DNA from: Vesta saturnalis
Taxonomy: Eukaryota; Arthropoda; Insecta; Coleoptera; Lampyridae
DNA: 64,000 nt
Direction: 5' to 3'
NCBI GenBank assembly: GCA_036346205.1
Contig: JARFJB010002143.1
Coordinates: 806,001 to 870,000, forward strand
The notes below the pieces were generated by a model, which saw nothing but the letters and a program-made list of their open reading frames with translations, did no database searches and was not told the origin of the DNA. A program made the translations under genes and the position numbers. This document shows, piece after piece, positions 21,311-32,520 of the stretch. Every line of letters starts with the position of its first letter. Within the stretch, counting starts at the first letter, position 1.

Positions 21311-23650
21311 TCAGCGTTCACAGGAAGCGATAGAGGGGAGGTGATTAGGGTTTATGTTAGTGTATATGGGTGCTCGAAAATCCATAACAGTGCGTATGTA
21401 TGGTTTGTAGGTGTGTTGTAGTGTTTTGTGGTGACAACCCCTGAGTCTACCCCGGAGGACGCCCAGTAGGTTTAGTGTTCTTTGTACACCGGGGAGCCAA
21501 TTGAGGGTTCTGGTGAAGAAGATTCTTAAGTAGGTGACTTGTTGGAGTGGGAGTCTTTCTTGATTCAGGGTGGGCGAAACATTGCTGTTGGCTAGGTTTG
21601 GGAACTTGCCTTCGGTGTAGCTTGGATGTCGGAAAAGATTGTTTGGTTTTTGGTGGGATTGACGGAGACTCTCCACCGGTTCGCCCAGTTGGAGAAGTTC
21701 CGGAGGGTTATGTAACTTCGGGAATGTCGGATGCAAAAATAGTGTAAAGGATCGGGGCTAAGGCAGAACCTTGCGGTACGCCTATTATAGGTTGAAAAGG
21801 ATCGGAGGTGTTTTTCCTACTTTGACTCGAACTGACCGATTAGTCAGTTACGAGAGTAGGAGTTTGGAGAAGGGGTCGGGTATGTTGAGGTTGAAGATCT
21901 TCTATAGGAGACCGGCATACCAGACTCTGTCAAATGCTTGATTAATGTCCAGAAACACAGCCAGATTTCTTTGCTTGTGGTTGAATGCTCTGGTGGTTTC
22001 CGTAAGCAGCTTCAACAAGGGATCGTGGCACGTTCGGTTAGGACGGAAGCCGAATTTGCTTTTAGGAAGAAGTTCGTTGAATTCGAGGTTGTCGCTGAGT
22101 ATCCTAGCTAGAATCTTCTCGAAGCATTTTCCGAAGCAACTTCTGTAGGAGGAAGGTGTGGTTAGGTCGGAGTGGGGTTTGAGTATCATGACGGGAGGTG
22201 TGATACGGTTAGGGATTTGTTGTAAATGTCGGAGAGCAGTCGGAGGGCTGGGTCGGGTAGGTGCCGAAGGATTTTACGTTTAGGTAGTCATGACCTGGGG
22301 CCGAATTTCTTCCTTTTTAAAGTATGCGTTAAACTGGGCGGGAGTGATGGAGGCATAGAAGGGATTCTGGTTATCAAGTTGGATTTCGGGAAGGTTAAGG
22401 GTACAGAATTCTTCAAGGAGACTCTCAAGGAGTGCCTTGAACTAGTTATCGAATTGGGGATTTTCTGGGGATCAGAAATTGGATCGGAGGTGGAAACCAA
22501 AGAAGTCGGCCTTTTATTGGTCGGAAGAGATTAGGTTGCCCTGTGGGTCGGTTAGGTGAGATTTACTGTTTACTTTTCTTCTGGTCAGTCTATCGAACTG
22601 TTTCCAGAAGAGTTTCCCGTTTCTATAGTCTAGCTGGGAGGTGGCTTTGGTCTAGGAGTCTTCGGCGTATTTGTTTGGTTCTCGCCTGATTAAGGCGTTA
22701 AGGCAATTGTATTCGGTTTTGAGAGCCGGGTCTCTGGATCGCAGGAATTGACGATAAATTCGCCTTTTTTTCTTTGATCCAGTTCACGATATGCCGTGGT
22801 AGCGGTTTGCGGGAAATGTCGATGTTTTAAAGGGGCTGAGATATCGACCTTTTCCGTAATTACGAAAGTTAGACCTCCAATGGCTTTCTCGAGATCTTCG
22901 GTCTTTAAAAGATGGGGTGTTGGAAGGTTGTTGGAGATGTGTTCGGAGAACACATTCCAGTTTGTTTTTGAAAAACCTTTAACGACTGTATACTGAGGTG
23001 GTGCTGGGGAAGCTGGACCAAATAAAGTTTTGACCAGTAGTGGTATATGATCTGAAGTGATCATGGTGCCTAGAAAAGACTCGCTTTGAACATAGTGTGC
23101 AATTGGTTATGACACAATGATATGGTCTATTATTGTGGCACCTATGTAGGTTATGTGTTAGTGACTCGCAAAAGCGGCAACTATAACAAAGTTGGTGATA
23201 GCCTGATACCGTTGCTATTACTTCTAGAATTACCGAATTGGGTGTGGCGGGCATTGAAGTCACCTAGGATGACTGCATTAGGGAGGCTGGAGGCGTAAAT
23301 TAAACGGTCATCGAATATGATGTTATGGCCTGGCTGGTTGTAATATGAAAAGAAAACAATCGGGGTGGGAAAGTGCGCCGTCACAGCATCGCATTCGAGA
23401 TCCTGTAGGTGCGCAGGAAGATGAAATGGAATTGATGAGAAGCAATTTATAATTACGAGGGCGGTTCCGTGATGACTGTTGTTTAGGAAGGTGTGATGTG
23501 TGTTAAAGTTAAGTGTCCATTTGTTTGTGAGTTTAGTTGCCGTGATGAAAAGAGTGTGTATGTTGTGTTCGTGTACGAGGTTTTTAAGGAGCGATCATTT
23601 CCGACGAACACCCCTGGCATTCACGTTCCCTGCTAGGATACCCATTTTGG
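21311..23650 (-). pseudogene. Jockey-type ORF2: APE endonuclease and reverse transcriptase, broken
   Basis: The endonuclease begins near 23645 with MGILAGNVNARG, then one stop, and continues with NSHHGTALVII and ILGDFNARHTQFGN (about 23250), the phosphodiesterase motif. The RT has GFRPNRTCHDPLLKLL and LAVFLDINQAFDRVW (motif A, about 21910-21990), then a VPQG-like block in another frame, and finally the thumb region with the GVQRTLNLLGVLRGRLRG and RTVMDF blocks. The YADD-containing segment is missing: NPPELLQLG joins straight to the NRWRVSVNPTK block, implying a deletion of about 40 residues. Several frameshifts are present. It is inactive. Confidence 0.85.
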
Positions 23651-23656
23651 AGGAAT

Positions 23657-24250
23657 TTAAGGGTTGGGTAGTTGGATTAGGGAGACCGTAGTACGCGTGT
23701 CGGATACGCAGGTGCCAGTACTCCGTTGGAAGTAGGATCGGGATAGCGAATCTAGGACACGAATGACCCTATTTAGCCTATCGGGAAACATGCTTAGAAG
23801 GGTGTGGGTGAGGACATGTAGGCAGTGTTTAATGGAGAGAGCCTCTGTGTAAGGACTGGGTTTGAGGTGAGCGGTGTCTTCCGAGCCGGACTCTTCGGAA
23901 GACAGGATGGAGTCAAGGATTGCCATCTTCGACGGGGAACTGGGAGGTTCCCGTCGCTTCCGACACTTAAAGGAGTAGGAAAGGTGTGCTTCCCTGCAGT
24001 TGTTACACTTTGGGTTAGCGGAGGATTTGCAGGAAGTGGATCTGAGACTTTCGCCACAGTTGGGGCAACGGATGAAGCGCGTATGATACTCCTCAGCGGT
24101 GTGCTATACCTGCATGCATGTAGAGCAATAATACTTGGGGAGAGGTTGTGGGATAAGGGAGGGTTCGCCCGAACATGACGACACCGCGTACGAGGAGGAA
24201 GTCTAGGGTGGTTTTGAAAGCGGTGATGACGCGGACTAGAGATGTGGGAG
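23657..24250 (-). pseudogene. Jockey-type ORF1 (gag-like) with zinc knuckles
   Basis: On the minus strand, in more than one frame: VRGVVMFGRTLPYP near 24170, then NCGESLRSTSCKSS and KCNNCREAHLSYSFKCRKR (about 23940-24060), consistent with the CCHC-type knuckles of LINE gag proteins, then an acidic SEESGSEDTAHLKPSP stretch and a C-terminal part with MFPDRLNRVIRVLDSL. It precedes ORF2 directly. The protein would bind element RNA. Reading frames are broken. Confidence 0.65.
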
Positions 24251-24261
24251 TGTTCGTGGCC

Positions 24262-24470
24262 TTAGAGGAAATGTATTATCTCGATGACTAAGAACTGAAT
24301 ATCGTGGATTATAAGTGTTGAGCAGTATTTGGGCCGAAAATTACTCAAAATCTAGTTATATACAGTAATTTTGTTTGGACTGAGGGAAAATTTATTGCTG
24401 ATGACCAATGAGTGACCTGTCAGTGTTGGCGACCATTTGGGCTGAATCTTGTTTAAAATGTAAATTTTGA
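24262..24470. repeat. satellite continuation right of the Jockey insertion
   Basis: Two units with AAGTGTTGAGCAG at about 24313 and CAGTGTTGGCGACC at about 24422. They closely match units at 20130-20300 and 19990 of the left array. Confidence 0.8.
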
Positions 24471-25212
24471 AAATGTAAACTTTCATCATTTTTAAATCTG
24501 TCAATACTACTGCCGACAGTAACTGTACTTGTAATCGAAATGTTGAAATGTACGATGGCCTTTGTAATTAGTTCTACTAAAAGTTTTATATATACCGGGT
24601 GTCTAGAATCTACTCACGTTCTATGGCTATCTTTGTTATTATCAGAGATACAGAGTCGGTTAAATTAGCAAAGTTGGGCAGAATTACATGATAATTCAAA
24701 TACCGATAAGAAAATTCAATATTGTTGCCAACTTTCTAAGATATCTGAAAATAACTGAAAATCGTCAAAATCTTCAATCGGCTATATCTTTTTTAATATT
24801 CAAAATACGAAAAAGTTATAATAGAGACTTTTGATAGCTATTTTTACGCAAAATGGGAAAATGCGAATAAAACTTTTTTAGTAATTATTTTTCGAGCTAC
24901 AACCCAAACATACATTTTTTTGAAGGGCAACTATAGGTGGCTATGGAAACATTCGATAACTTATTTTTTTCTGATTTCAAAAATCTATAGCTTTGTATAT
25001 TTAATATTATTAGTTAACTCACAATTTTCAAAAAAAAAGGTAATTACAATATTTATTAAACAAATTAAAGTGTGCCGTGAACATTTAAATAACAATATAA
25101 GCTCATATGCTACTACTAAATTTGTGGAAACAACAAGAAATAATAAAAAAATTCTAAATAAATTTAACTTACAACGAAGAGTAACAGTAAAAAATATAAA
25201 CAGATAACACAA

Positions 25213-25904
25213 TCATAGAAGTGCTTCAAAATGCCCTCCATTATTTTGAACACACATTTGACATCGTTTTAAAATTTCGTTTTGAACTTTTAATAAACTT
25301 TGAGTTCTAATTTGTTGTATAGCAACACGAATTTTATTTTTTAAATTGTCTAGATTACCAGGTTTTACTCGGTACACTTTGTCTTTAATTGCATCCCACA
25401 AGAAAAAGTCCAGGGGGGTTAAGTCTGAAGATCGCGGCCGCCTAGCTATTGAACTTCGATTTCCTATCCAATTGTTAAAACGAAATAGTTACACACAAGT
25501 AATCCATTGTGTGCTGGTGCCCCGTCGTGTTGAAAATTTTGAATCACGTTCAACGGATGGTCGTGCAAAATTTCTTCAAATTCGTTTCTTCAAAAAGTTA
25601 GATATCTTTCGGAGTTTAAATTGTATTCATAAAAAACGGCTCAAGGATTTTGGTACCGATAATACCGCACCAAACGTTTACTGAAAAAGCATATTGATCT
25701 CTCCTCTCAACAGTAATATTAGGATTTTCTTGGGACCATAGGATATGATTTTTTCTATTGAAGATGCCGTTGTTTGTAAATTTTGCTTCATCGGTAAAAA
25801 TAATGGTTTTCGAGAATTGATTGTTTGTTCGACTTTCATTAATCAACCATGTAACAAAACGTAATCTTTTCTGATAATCTTCAACATACAATGTATTTCC
25901 TATA
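25213..25904 (-). pseudogene. element A transposase, C-terminal part (split by element B)
   Basis: From about 25895 downward the minus strand reads YVEDYQKRLRFVTWLINE, IIFTDEAKFTNNGIFNRKNH with the first catalytic Asp, NPNITVERRDQYAFSVNVW and CGIIGTKILEPFF. After decay comes RPRSSDLTPLDFFLW-like sequence near 25400-25440 with the third Asp region, then VYRVKPGNLDNLKNKI and a CVQNNGGHFEALL end with a stop at 25213. The block with the second Asp is degraded. The N-terminal part lies beyond element B at 28926-29255. Confidence 0.85.
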
Positions 25905-26852
25905 CAGGGTCGGCCTTTGGAAGCTGATACTATGAGTATCTGCTAAACCAAACTTACTATAATTTTGAAAATTTGGTAACAGGGTAATGATGTTAGGGCT
26001 AACTGATCTAAAATATTTTCACGTTCGTACCACTTCCGGTTATACCGGAAGTCGGTACTTAGCCGCTTATTTTAAATGGAACACCCCGTATATTAATACA
26101 TTTTTGGATTCTATGCCGAATTTTAAGGTAAATTTGTTAAATAAACTAGATACGAAATTTCAGTCGTTTTAAAAAAAACCATTTTTCTAAAAAAATTGAC
26201 AGATGCGGACTTAGTAATAACTCGTTAATTGTTCTGTTCCTGTCAAACAATTTGAATAAAACTTTGAGGTGTTGTAGGGAAAGGTTTATTGCAACAGTCT
26301 GCAGAAAATGACATTTGTATTTTCATAAAAATAAAATTATGAATGTCTAAACTTGACTATCAAAAATGCAAGTTAAAATCAAATGGAAACCCTATTTTTA
26401 TTACTCAGATCGATTTAACGTCAAAAATTAAGGTAAGTTTGTTTAAAACTTTATTTGCCTAAACGTAACAGTTTCATACTTATTATCAAAAAGTCCCAAT
26501 TTTAAAATTTGTGATAAAATGAGCTACATACTTAAATCTAGTATTCCTTGTTCGTGGTCACCATGGAAACCAAATAATTGAGAATTGAAATAAAGAAAAA
26601 TATTTGAATAAGTTACTGCAAAAAATTATAAAAATTGATAATTTTGTGATTCAAGAGTCATTTTTGCCAAATAGAAATTTTCTAAGTCTTTTTTTTTTCA
26701 AATTCGATGTACAACATAAGTGTAAAAATTTAATACTTTATGAGTAAATCGAAAAAACTACTTTTTACTGCGGAGATACTTATTTATTTTGTTTTTCTTT
26801 TGTAGTCAATAATTTAATAAAATTGTTGACAGTTTTTGTTTTTCTTGATGAA

Positions 26853-27964
26853 ATGGCTCGACTTGAATATTCCAATACAGATTATTTGAATTTAATTTTA
26901 ATTCACGGAGAATGTCATAGAGTTGTAAAACGAACAGGAAGAACATTTATCGAACGCTATCCTGAGCGCCCCCGACCATCAGTAGATACAATAAGACGTG
27001 TGGTTCAAAATTTGGAACAGTTTGGCACATTTAAACACTATGCGCCTCGCAAAAAAACTGCTATTGATAACGAACAGAATGAAGTTATAACTTTAGGATA
27101 TTTCCGTGCCTATCCTTGTAATTCTATAAACGACGCGAAAACAGATATTGGCTTAACACCAACAACTATCAGAAGAATTCTTAAGAAACATAAGTTTAGA
27201 CAATACTGTTTACAATTAGTTCAACATTTGAAAGAAGCGGATTTCTTGAAACGTATCGAATTTTGTGAAACAATTTTGCTCAAAATACAAGAAATTCCTA
27301 ATTTTTTAACTAATATCATACGGACGGACGAATCTAAATTTACGAAAAATGGCATATTTAATCGTCGAAACTCGCATTATTGCAATAACGAAAATAGGAA
27401 TCCAATTCGCGAATGCCATTTTCAGGAAATTTTGAATTTTAACGTATTTTGTGCTATTCGGAATAACGAAATCTTTGACGTGTATTTTTACAACGAAAAT
27501 TTGAGAGGTTTAAAATAGTTGATTATTGCGATTTATGATTACAAATTTAATTTCTAGGAGAAAATTATCTTGAGATATTAAACACTCGAATCCAACCCCG
27601 ATTAAATCTAGAAAGGGAAAATTTATGGTACCAACAAGACGGTGGGCCCCCTCACAACACCAACGCTGTTTCCGTGAAACTTTATAAAATTTTTGAAGAT
27701 CGTTGGTTTGCCAATAATGGTCCCTTTCCATGGCCACCTAGGTCATCTGATCTTACGCCAATGGATTTTTATCTTTGGGGTCGAATTAAAAATATTGTTT
27801 ATGCTACACCACTAACGACTAAAGAAGATTGCATTGCAAGAGTGCAAAATGCCTTCAATTCTCTTTCTCCACAAGAAATTCAAAGGGCTACAAATGAAGC
27901 CGTTATAAGACGGGTTCAACAATGTCTTGCGTCTAACGGGCACAATTTTGAACATTTATTGTAA
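26853..27964 (+). CDS. DD41D-type mariner-superfamily transposase, open after removing one intron
   Basis: Exon 1 is 26853-27507, exon 2 is 27558-27964; together 1062 nt, 353 codons plus stop. The first ATG in frame is at 26853. Residues about 6-60 form an HTH-type DNA-binding region (YSNTDYL, ERYPERPRPSVDTIRR). The catalytic triad is D159 (RTDESKF), D246 (YQQDGGPPH) and D288 (DLTPMDFYLWG). There are 41 residues between the last two, the spacing of the DD41D (rosa) group. The C-terminus ends CLASNGHNFEHLL, as in relatives. It would cut at the TIRs and join to TA. Only the splice is inferred. Whether it is expressed is unknown. Confidence 0.85.
27508..27557 (+). other. 50-nt GT-AG intron in element B transposase
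   Basis: The stretch starts GTTTAA after AGAG and ends TTTCTAG before GAGAAAA. Removing it joins NLRG to ENYLEIL in frame and restores the block that relatives read as NLNGERYL. Read through, it has an immediate stop. Confidence 0.8.
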
Positions 27965-28925
27965 ATTAATTTACGTTTGATCACGAGCAAGAAATACTAA
28001 ATAAGCGACTTTATCGTGTATGAATGCACTGATAAGTATGTAGTTACTACCTCCGCAGTAAAAAGTAGTTTTTTTCGATTTACTCATAAAGTATTAAATT
28101 TTTACACTTATGTTGTATATCGAATTTGAAAAAAATGACTTAGAAAATTTCTATTTGGCAAAATGACTTTTGAATCACAAAATTATCAATTTTATAATTT
28201 TTGCAGTAACTTATTCAAATATTTTTCTTTATTTCAATTCTCAATTATTTGGTTTCCATGGTGACCACGAACAAGGAATACTAGATTTAAGTATGTACCA
28301 CATTTTTATCACAAATTTTAAAGTTGGGACTTTTTGATAATAAGCATGAAACTGTTACGTTTAGGCAAATAAAGTTTTAAACAAACTTACCTTAATTTTT
28401 GACGTTAAATCGATCTGAGTAATAAAAATAGGGGTTTCCATTTGATTTTTTGAGTAACTTGCATTTTTGATAGTCAATGTTTAGACATTCATAATTTTAT
28501 TTTTATGAAAAATACAAGTGTCATTTTTTGCAGACTGTTGCAATAAACCTTTGCCTACAACACCTCAAAGTTTTATTCAAATTGTTTGACAGGAACAGAA
28601 CAATTAACGAGTTACTACTAAGACCGCATCTGTCAATTTTTTTAGAAAAATGTTTTTTTTTTAAACGATTGAAATTTCGTATCTAGTTCATTTAACAAAC
28701 TTACCTTAAAATTCGACATAGAATCCAAAAATGTATTAATATACGTGGTGTTCCATTTAAAATAAGCGACTACCGACTTCCGGTATAACCGGAAGTGGTA
28801 CGAACGTGAAAATATTTTAGATCAGTTAGCCCTAACATCATTACCCTGTTACCAAATTTTCAAAATTATAGTAAGTTTGGTTTAGCAGATACTCATAGGA
28901 TCAGCTCCCAAAGGCGGACCCTGTA

Positions 28926-29255
28926 TGAAAATGATATGGCTTAAAATTATTTTGTTTCTAAATAACGTGGGCTTCATCTTTGGAAGTGTTGCACTCGTTC
29001 GCAATTTCACGAAGAGATGTAGTAGGTTTAAATTCGACGTAAGCTAAAACTGTGTTAATTTTAAGATTTTGAGGGTTAGTAAAAGCCCCATATTTTTTTA
29101 AATTTGATTTGAGTTTGGCAAATAATCTCACATCGGGTTGTCTTCTTTCCATATAAGTTTGAAGATATAATTACGAAGCAGCATTAGAATCTCTGTTAGA
29201 CACGTAATAGCAAAAAGTATATCATTTCTTTCTTCAGACGAATAAGCCATTGATA
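28926..29255 (-). pseudogene. element A transposase, N-terminal part (split by element B)
   Basis: Minus strand from about 29250: MAYSSEERNDI, then, after a frame change, ERRQPDVRLFAKLKSNLKKY, GAFTNPQN, TSLREIANECNTSKD and a KQNNFKPYHFH block that stops at the TA where element B begins. The block continues across B in YVEDYQKRL at 25890, as expected for HRILKK-type linker sequence of this family. A one-base frame difference exists across the junction. Confidence 0.8.
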
Positions 29256-29812
29256 AATTAATATTCCCTATTTAAGTACGAACTACAACTGTTTAAATAA
29301 TTCAATATCTACTATTTGACAGTCAATCAACGAAGAGTTTTGTTTTTAATTGTCACAGCAGTAAAAATACTATAATTACAATTTTTTGAAAATTGTAAGT
29401 TAACTAATAATACTAAACATACAAAGCTGTACATTTTTGAAATCAGAAAAAAATAAGCCATCGAATGAGTCCATAACCACCTATAGTTGCCATTTAAGAA
29501 AATGTATGTTTGGGTTGTAGCTTGAAAAATAATTACTAAAAAACATTTTTATTCGCATTTTCCCATTTTGCGTAAAAATAACTATCAAAAGTTTCTCTTA
29601 TAACTTTTTCGTATTTTGAATATATAGCCGATTGAAAATTTCGACGATTTTTAGTTATTTTCACATATCTTAGAAAGTTGGCAACAATGTTGAATTTTCT
29701 TATCGGTATTTGAATTATCATGTAATTCTGCCCAAGTTTGCTAATTTAACCGACTCTGTATCGCTTATAACAACAAAGTCGCAGAACGTGGGTAGATTCT
29801 AGACACCCTGTA

Positions 29813-31280
29813 TATTAATTTGGTTTAAGACAAAAAGAGAAAAATTCGCTAAACTGGTTGATCTTTCTATAAATTTACTGGTATTATATAAGTGAATTTT
29901 TAGATTGCTCATATTCTTACCTGGTTTTGATTTCTTGCACATTAAAAATATTTGGAATCTTGAAATCATTGCAAATGCCCAATGTTATATAATACTCATG
30001 ATTTCACACATTAGTTTTGTTGCAGTGAGTTTAATTATAAAAAAAAAGATCCATTTGAGACATTTTTGCCGTTTAGAAATCACTTAGCAAGCCTGTATTG
30101 GAAAAAGCATTAGTAATATGATTGCATATATTGTTTTTGTGGTAATTTTTATAATATAACGATCGAATTACGACTAGTTTTAAATGAACATGTAACATTA
30201 GAGAATGTCAGTGTGTCATAATTCATTTCGTCTAGGTTATAGCAAATATTATTTTAAACACTTTTCAAACGGAGAATGAATACGGTAAATTTGGTAATAG
30301 GGGTTGGAACGGTGCGTGATAATAGTGTGTTAGAAAAGAGGGTAGGTTTAAAAAACTTCCTTCTGGCGTTAGAAATTCAGTACCTAGAACTGTATATTTT
30401 TCTGTTTTCGAAGTAAACGCCACAATTAGTACAATATGTCTAAATACTTTTTTAATTATACTGTTGTTCGATAACTGAATCACTTTTAATTTGCGAGTTA
30501 ACGTACAGTAATGATTCATTTAATCAACAAAAGTAAACAGTTAAATCTATAATTATTCTTCCATTGAAACTTTTTTCTAAATACCTTTACGGTTAAATTT
30601 CGAATGACCATAATCACCATTAATTTATAAATTAATTAAAATAAGTAATCGTTTTAATCTATTTGAAGGATATAGTTATCCTAACTTAAAAGTTGTAATT
30701 TTTGGGTTTAATTATAGTTATTTCCCACGTGAGAAAGGTTTAAGAAAAGTTATGGATTAACAAAATATCTTTTCGGAAAGAGGAGTATGCTCGTCTTTTA
30801 TTATAGCGGTCTCAACCTTATATTACAATACAAATTTATCATTAGCATATGCTACGTTCATTTAAAAGTTGTATAGAATGTAAAGAAAAAAGATCGTGCG
30901 AAGACTTGAAAGGTAATAAATAATTGACATAAACTCACAGTATTTATAGCGGTACAATGTTATAGTGTTTGATTATTATTTTGAAATGTCCCTTAATAGT
31001 CTTCCGATAATCTATTTTCTTTGTTAACAACTTTCTTCCTCATATTAGGTACTTAACCTGTATGACATACTCACTTTTTCTTGGAAATTTATGGTAAACA
31101 AGTGTATGGGTATGGGGTTTAATCAATACTGTATCCGTACAAACAATTTAAATGTAGCATTAGAAACACTACATAGACAGATTTAACAACAAAGATTTAA
31201 TTTGAGGAAAGTCTTAGAGTCTCTAACGTAGCTTCTCTAAATACATTGTAAATTATCAAATTTGGAGCAAAAAGCATATT
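29813..31280. other. AT-rich spacer, nothing assignable
   Basis: No family recognised in six frames. Confidence 0.5.
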
Positions 31281-31289
31281 AAGGCCACT

Positions 31290-31800
31290 CGTATAAGCTT
31301 TAATAACATTTTTAGATATGTTTCAATTGATTTTATCGCTTCCAGTTTTGCCAAAAATGGCCTCAATGTTTCATTATAAAATGGGACACCCTGTATATTT
31401 TTACGTATTTGAATTCTACGTGCCTTCCTACGTACGTACGCAAAGTTTTATTACTTTCACAGACTTAGATTTCAACCTTAAAATAGTGCTTAGTTGACGT
31501 AACAACCGGAAACAATTGCTATGTGATTGTTTTTTTAAACGGGACCACAGCTGGTGAAAGATAACAAAAATTGTTTTTCTCAAATAATTCAAACATTTCA
31601 AATATCAGTCTTAAGAGCCACTAAGATCTGATAGAAAAATTTAACATCTATCGAACCCTATCAACTTAGTTATCTTTATTCAAGTATAAAAACTGAATTT
31701 CTTAAATAATTTTAATTCTAAAAACAAGATAAACATATGAAAATGTAAACGTTCACCATTATTACGCATAATTAAAATACTTAGCTTTTTTGGATTTTTT
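31290..31800. repeat. inverted repeat, left copy
   Basis: It aligns to the reverse complement of 45440-45930 over about 500 bp (for example GTATATTTTTACGTATTTGA, GTACGTACGCAAAGTTT, GCTTAGTTGACGTAA, CCGGAAACAATTGCT, AGCTGGTGAAAGAT), about 75% by eye. The AAATGGGACACCCTGTATATT part also resembles an internal part of the TIRs of element B (about 26075-26130), so it is probably the TIR of a related transposon. Confidence 0.7.
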
Positions 31801-32520
31801 AATGGTGTATTATTATATTTAGTTTTCGATAACAGTTGAGGAGAGTTTTTTCAAACCCAACAAAAATAAAAATGACTAAATATGTGTTAATACGTGTAAA
31901 TATATATTTTTTGTGTTCTGCATCGATTGCCGCACTCAAAATACATCAAAACTCAACAAGAAGCACGTTATCACCGTGTGAAATGTTTGGGGTATTGCAA
32001 TACTCAACATAATCATAATAGTACCTGCGGTACGTCAAAAAAAACCGCAGTTGATGTTACAAGCAAGCGGTTTTGCACAGTTGTTTTTTAGACCGAAAAA
32101 AACGATTTGACCCGTAGCACTCCAAAATTCACCTTAGGGGTGTTTAGGGAGTGTTTTCTTATTATTTTAATAGAATTGTCGCTATTTTGCTTTTTTGTGT
32201 ACGAATTTGTTGCAATAATTAGATTTAATACTTCAAAAATATATTGATAACTTAAAAATAACCCGTTTCAACAATAATAATATTATTTATTTAAAAAACG
32301 GCGGTCTAAATGGCAAACAACCTACTTTTACAAAAGTACGTCGAGTAATATATTTTCTGGGATTTTTAGGGTTGTTAAAAACATTTATGTACACAGATTT
32401 AATTTTTTTTTCTTATATTTAAACTGCTAAGTTAGTTGAGTTAAAAAATACAAGTTAATATAAATATGTACATATTGTTGATGTTGACTTAAAAGCTTTA
32501 GTCGTCACACGGCAAATCTT
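31801..32520. other. AT-rich spacer
   Basis: No coding trace. It contains the short inverted words ACCTGCGGTACGTC and AACCGCAG at about 32027-32055. Confidence 0.45.

Larger units (their letters stand above)
20456..24261 (-). mobile_element. Jockey-type non-LTR retrotransposon inserted in the satellite
   Basis: Minus-strand LINE about 3.8 kb long with gag-like, endonuclease and RT parts in order. The satellite stops near 20455 and resumes near 24262, which sets the borders approximately. The 3' untranslated part (20460-21300) includes CA-rich runs around 21050-21250. No clear poly(A) or target duplication was seen. Its base composition is richer in G and C than the surroundings. Confidence 0.8.
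25905..28923 (+). mobile_element. element B: DD41D-type transposon with about 880-bp TIRs, nested in A
   Basis: The left end CAGGGTCGGCCTTTGG (25905) and the right end (complement at 28923) match, flanked by TA (25903-25904, 28924-28925). Arms are homologous for about 876 bp at the left (to about 26780) and about 880 bp at the right (from about 28044). They include a CACTTCCGGTTATACCGGAAG palindromic block about 130 bp from each end. The body encodes one transposase gene that reads open after intron removal, so B is the youngest and best-preserved DNA transposon of the window. Confidence 0.93.
24595..29810 (-). mobile_element. element A: mariner-superfamily transposon with about 440-bp TIRs, host of element B
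   Basis: The left end CCGGGTGTCTAGAATCTAC (24595) mirrors the right end (GTAGATTCTAGACACCCTG ending at 29810). TA flanks both (24593-24594, 29811-29812). Homology between arms runs to about 25045 and from about 29375. The transposase gene on the minus strand is split by element B at 25905-28923. Without B, element A would be about 2.2 kb. Confidence 0.9.

Noticed and set aside
30265..30519. 84-residue minus-strand frame
   Set aside because: No motif or family; flanked by AT-rich spacer without splice or promoter evidence.
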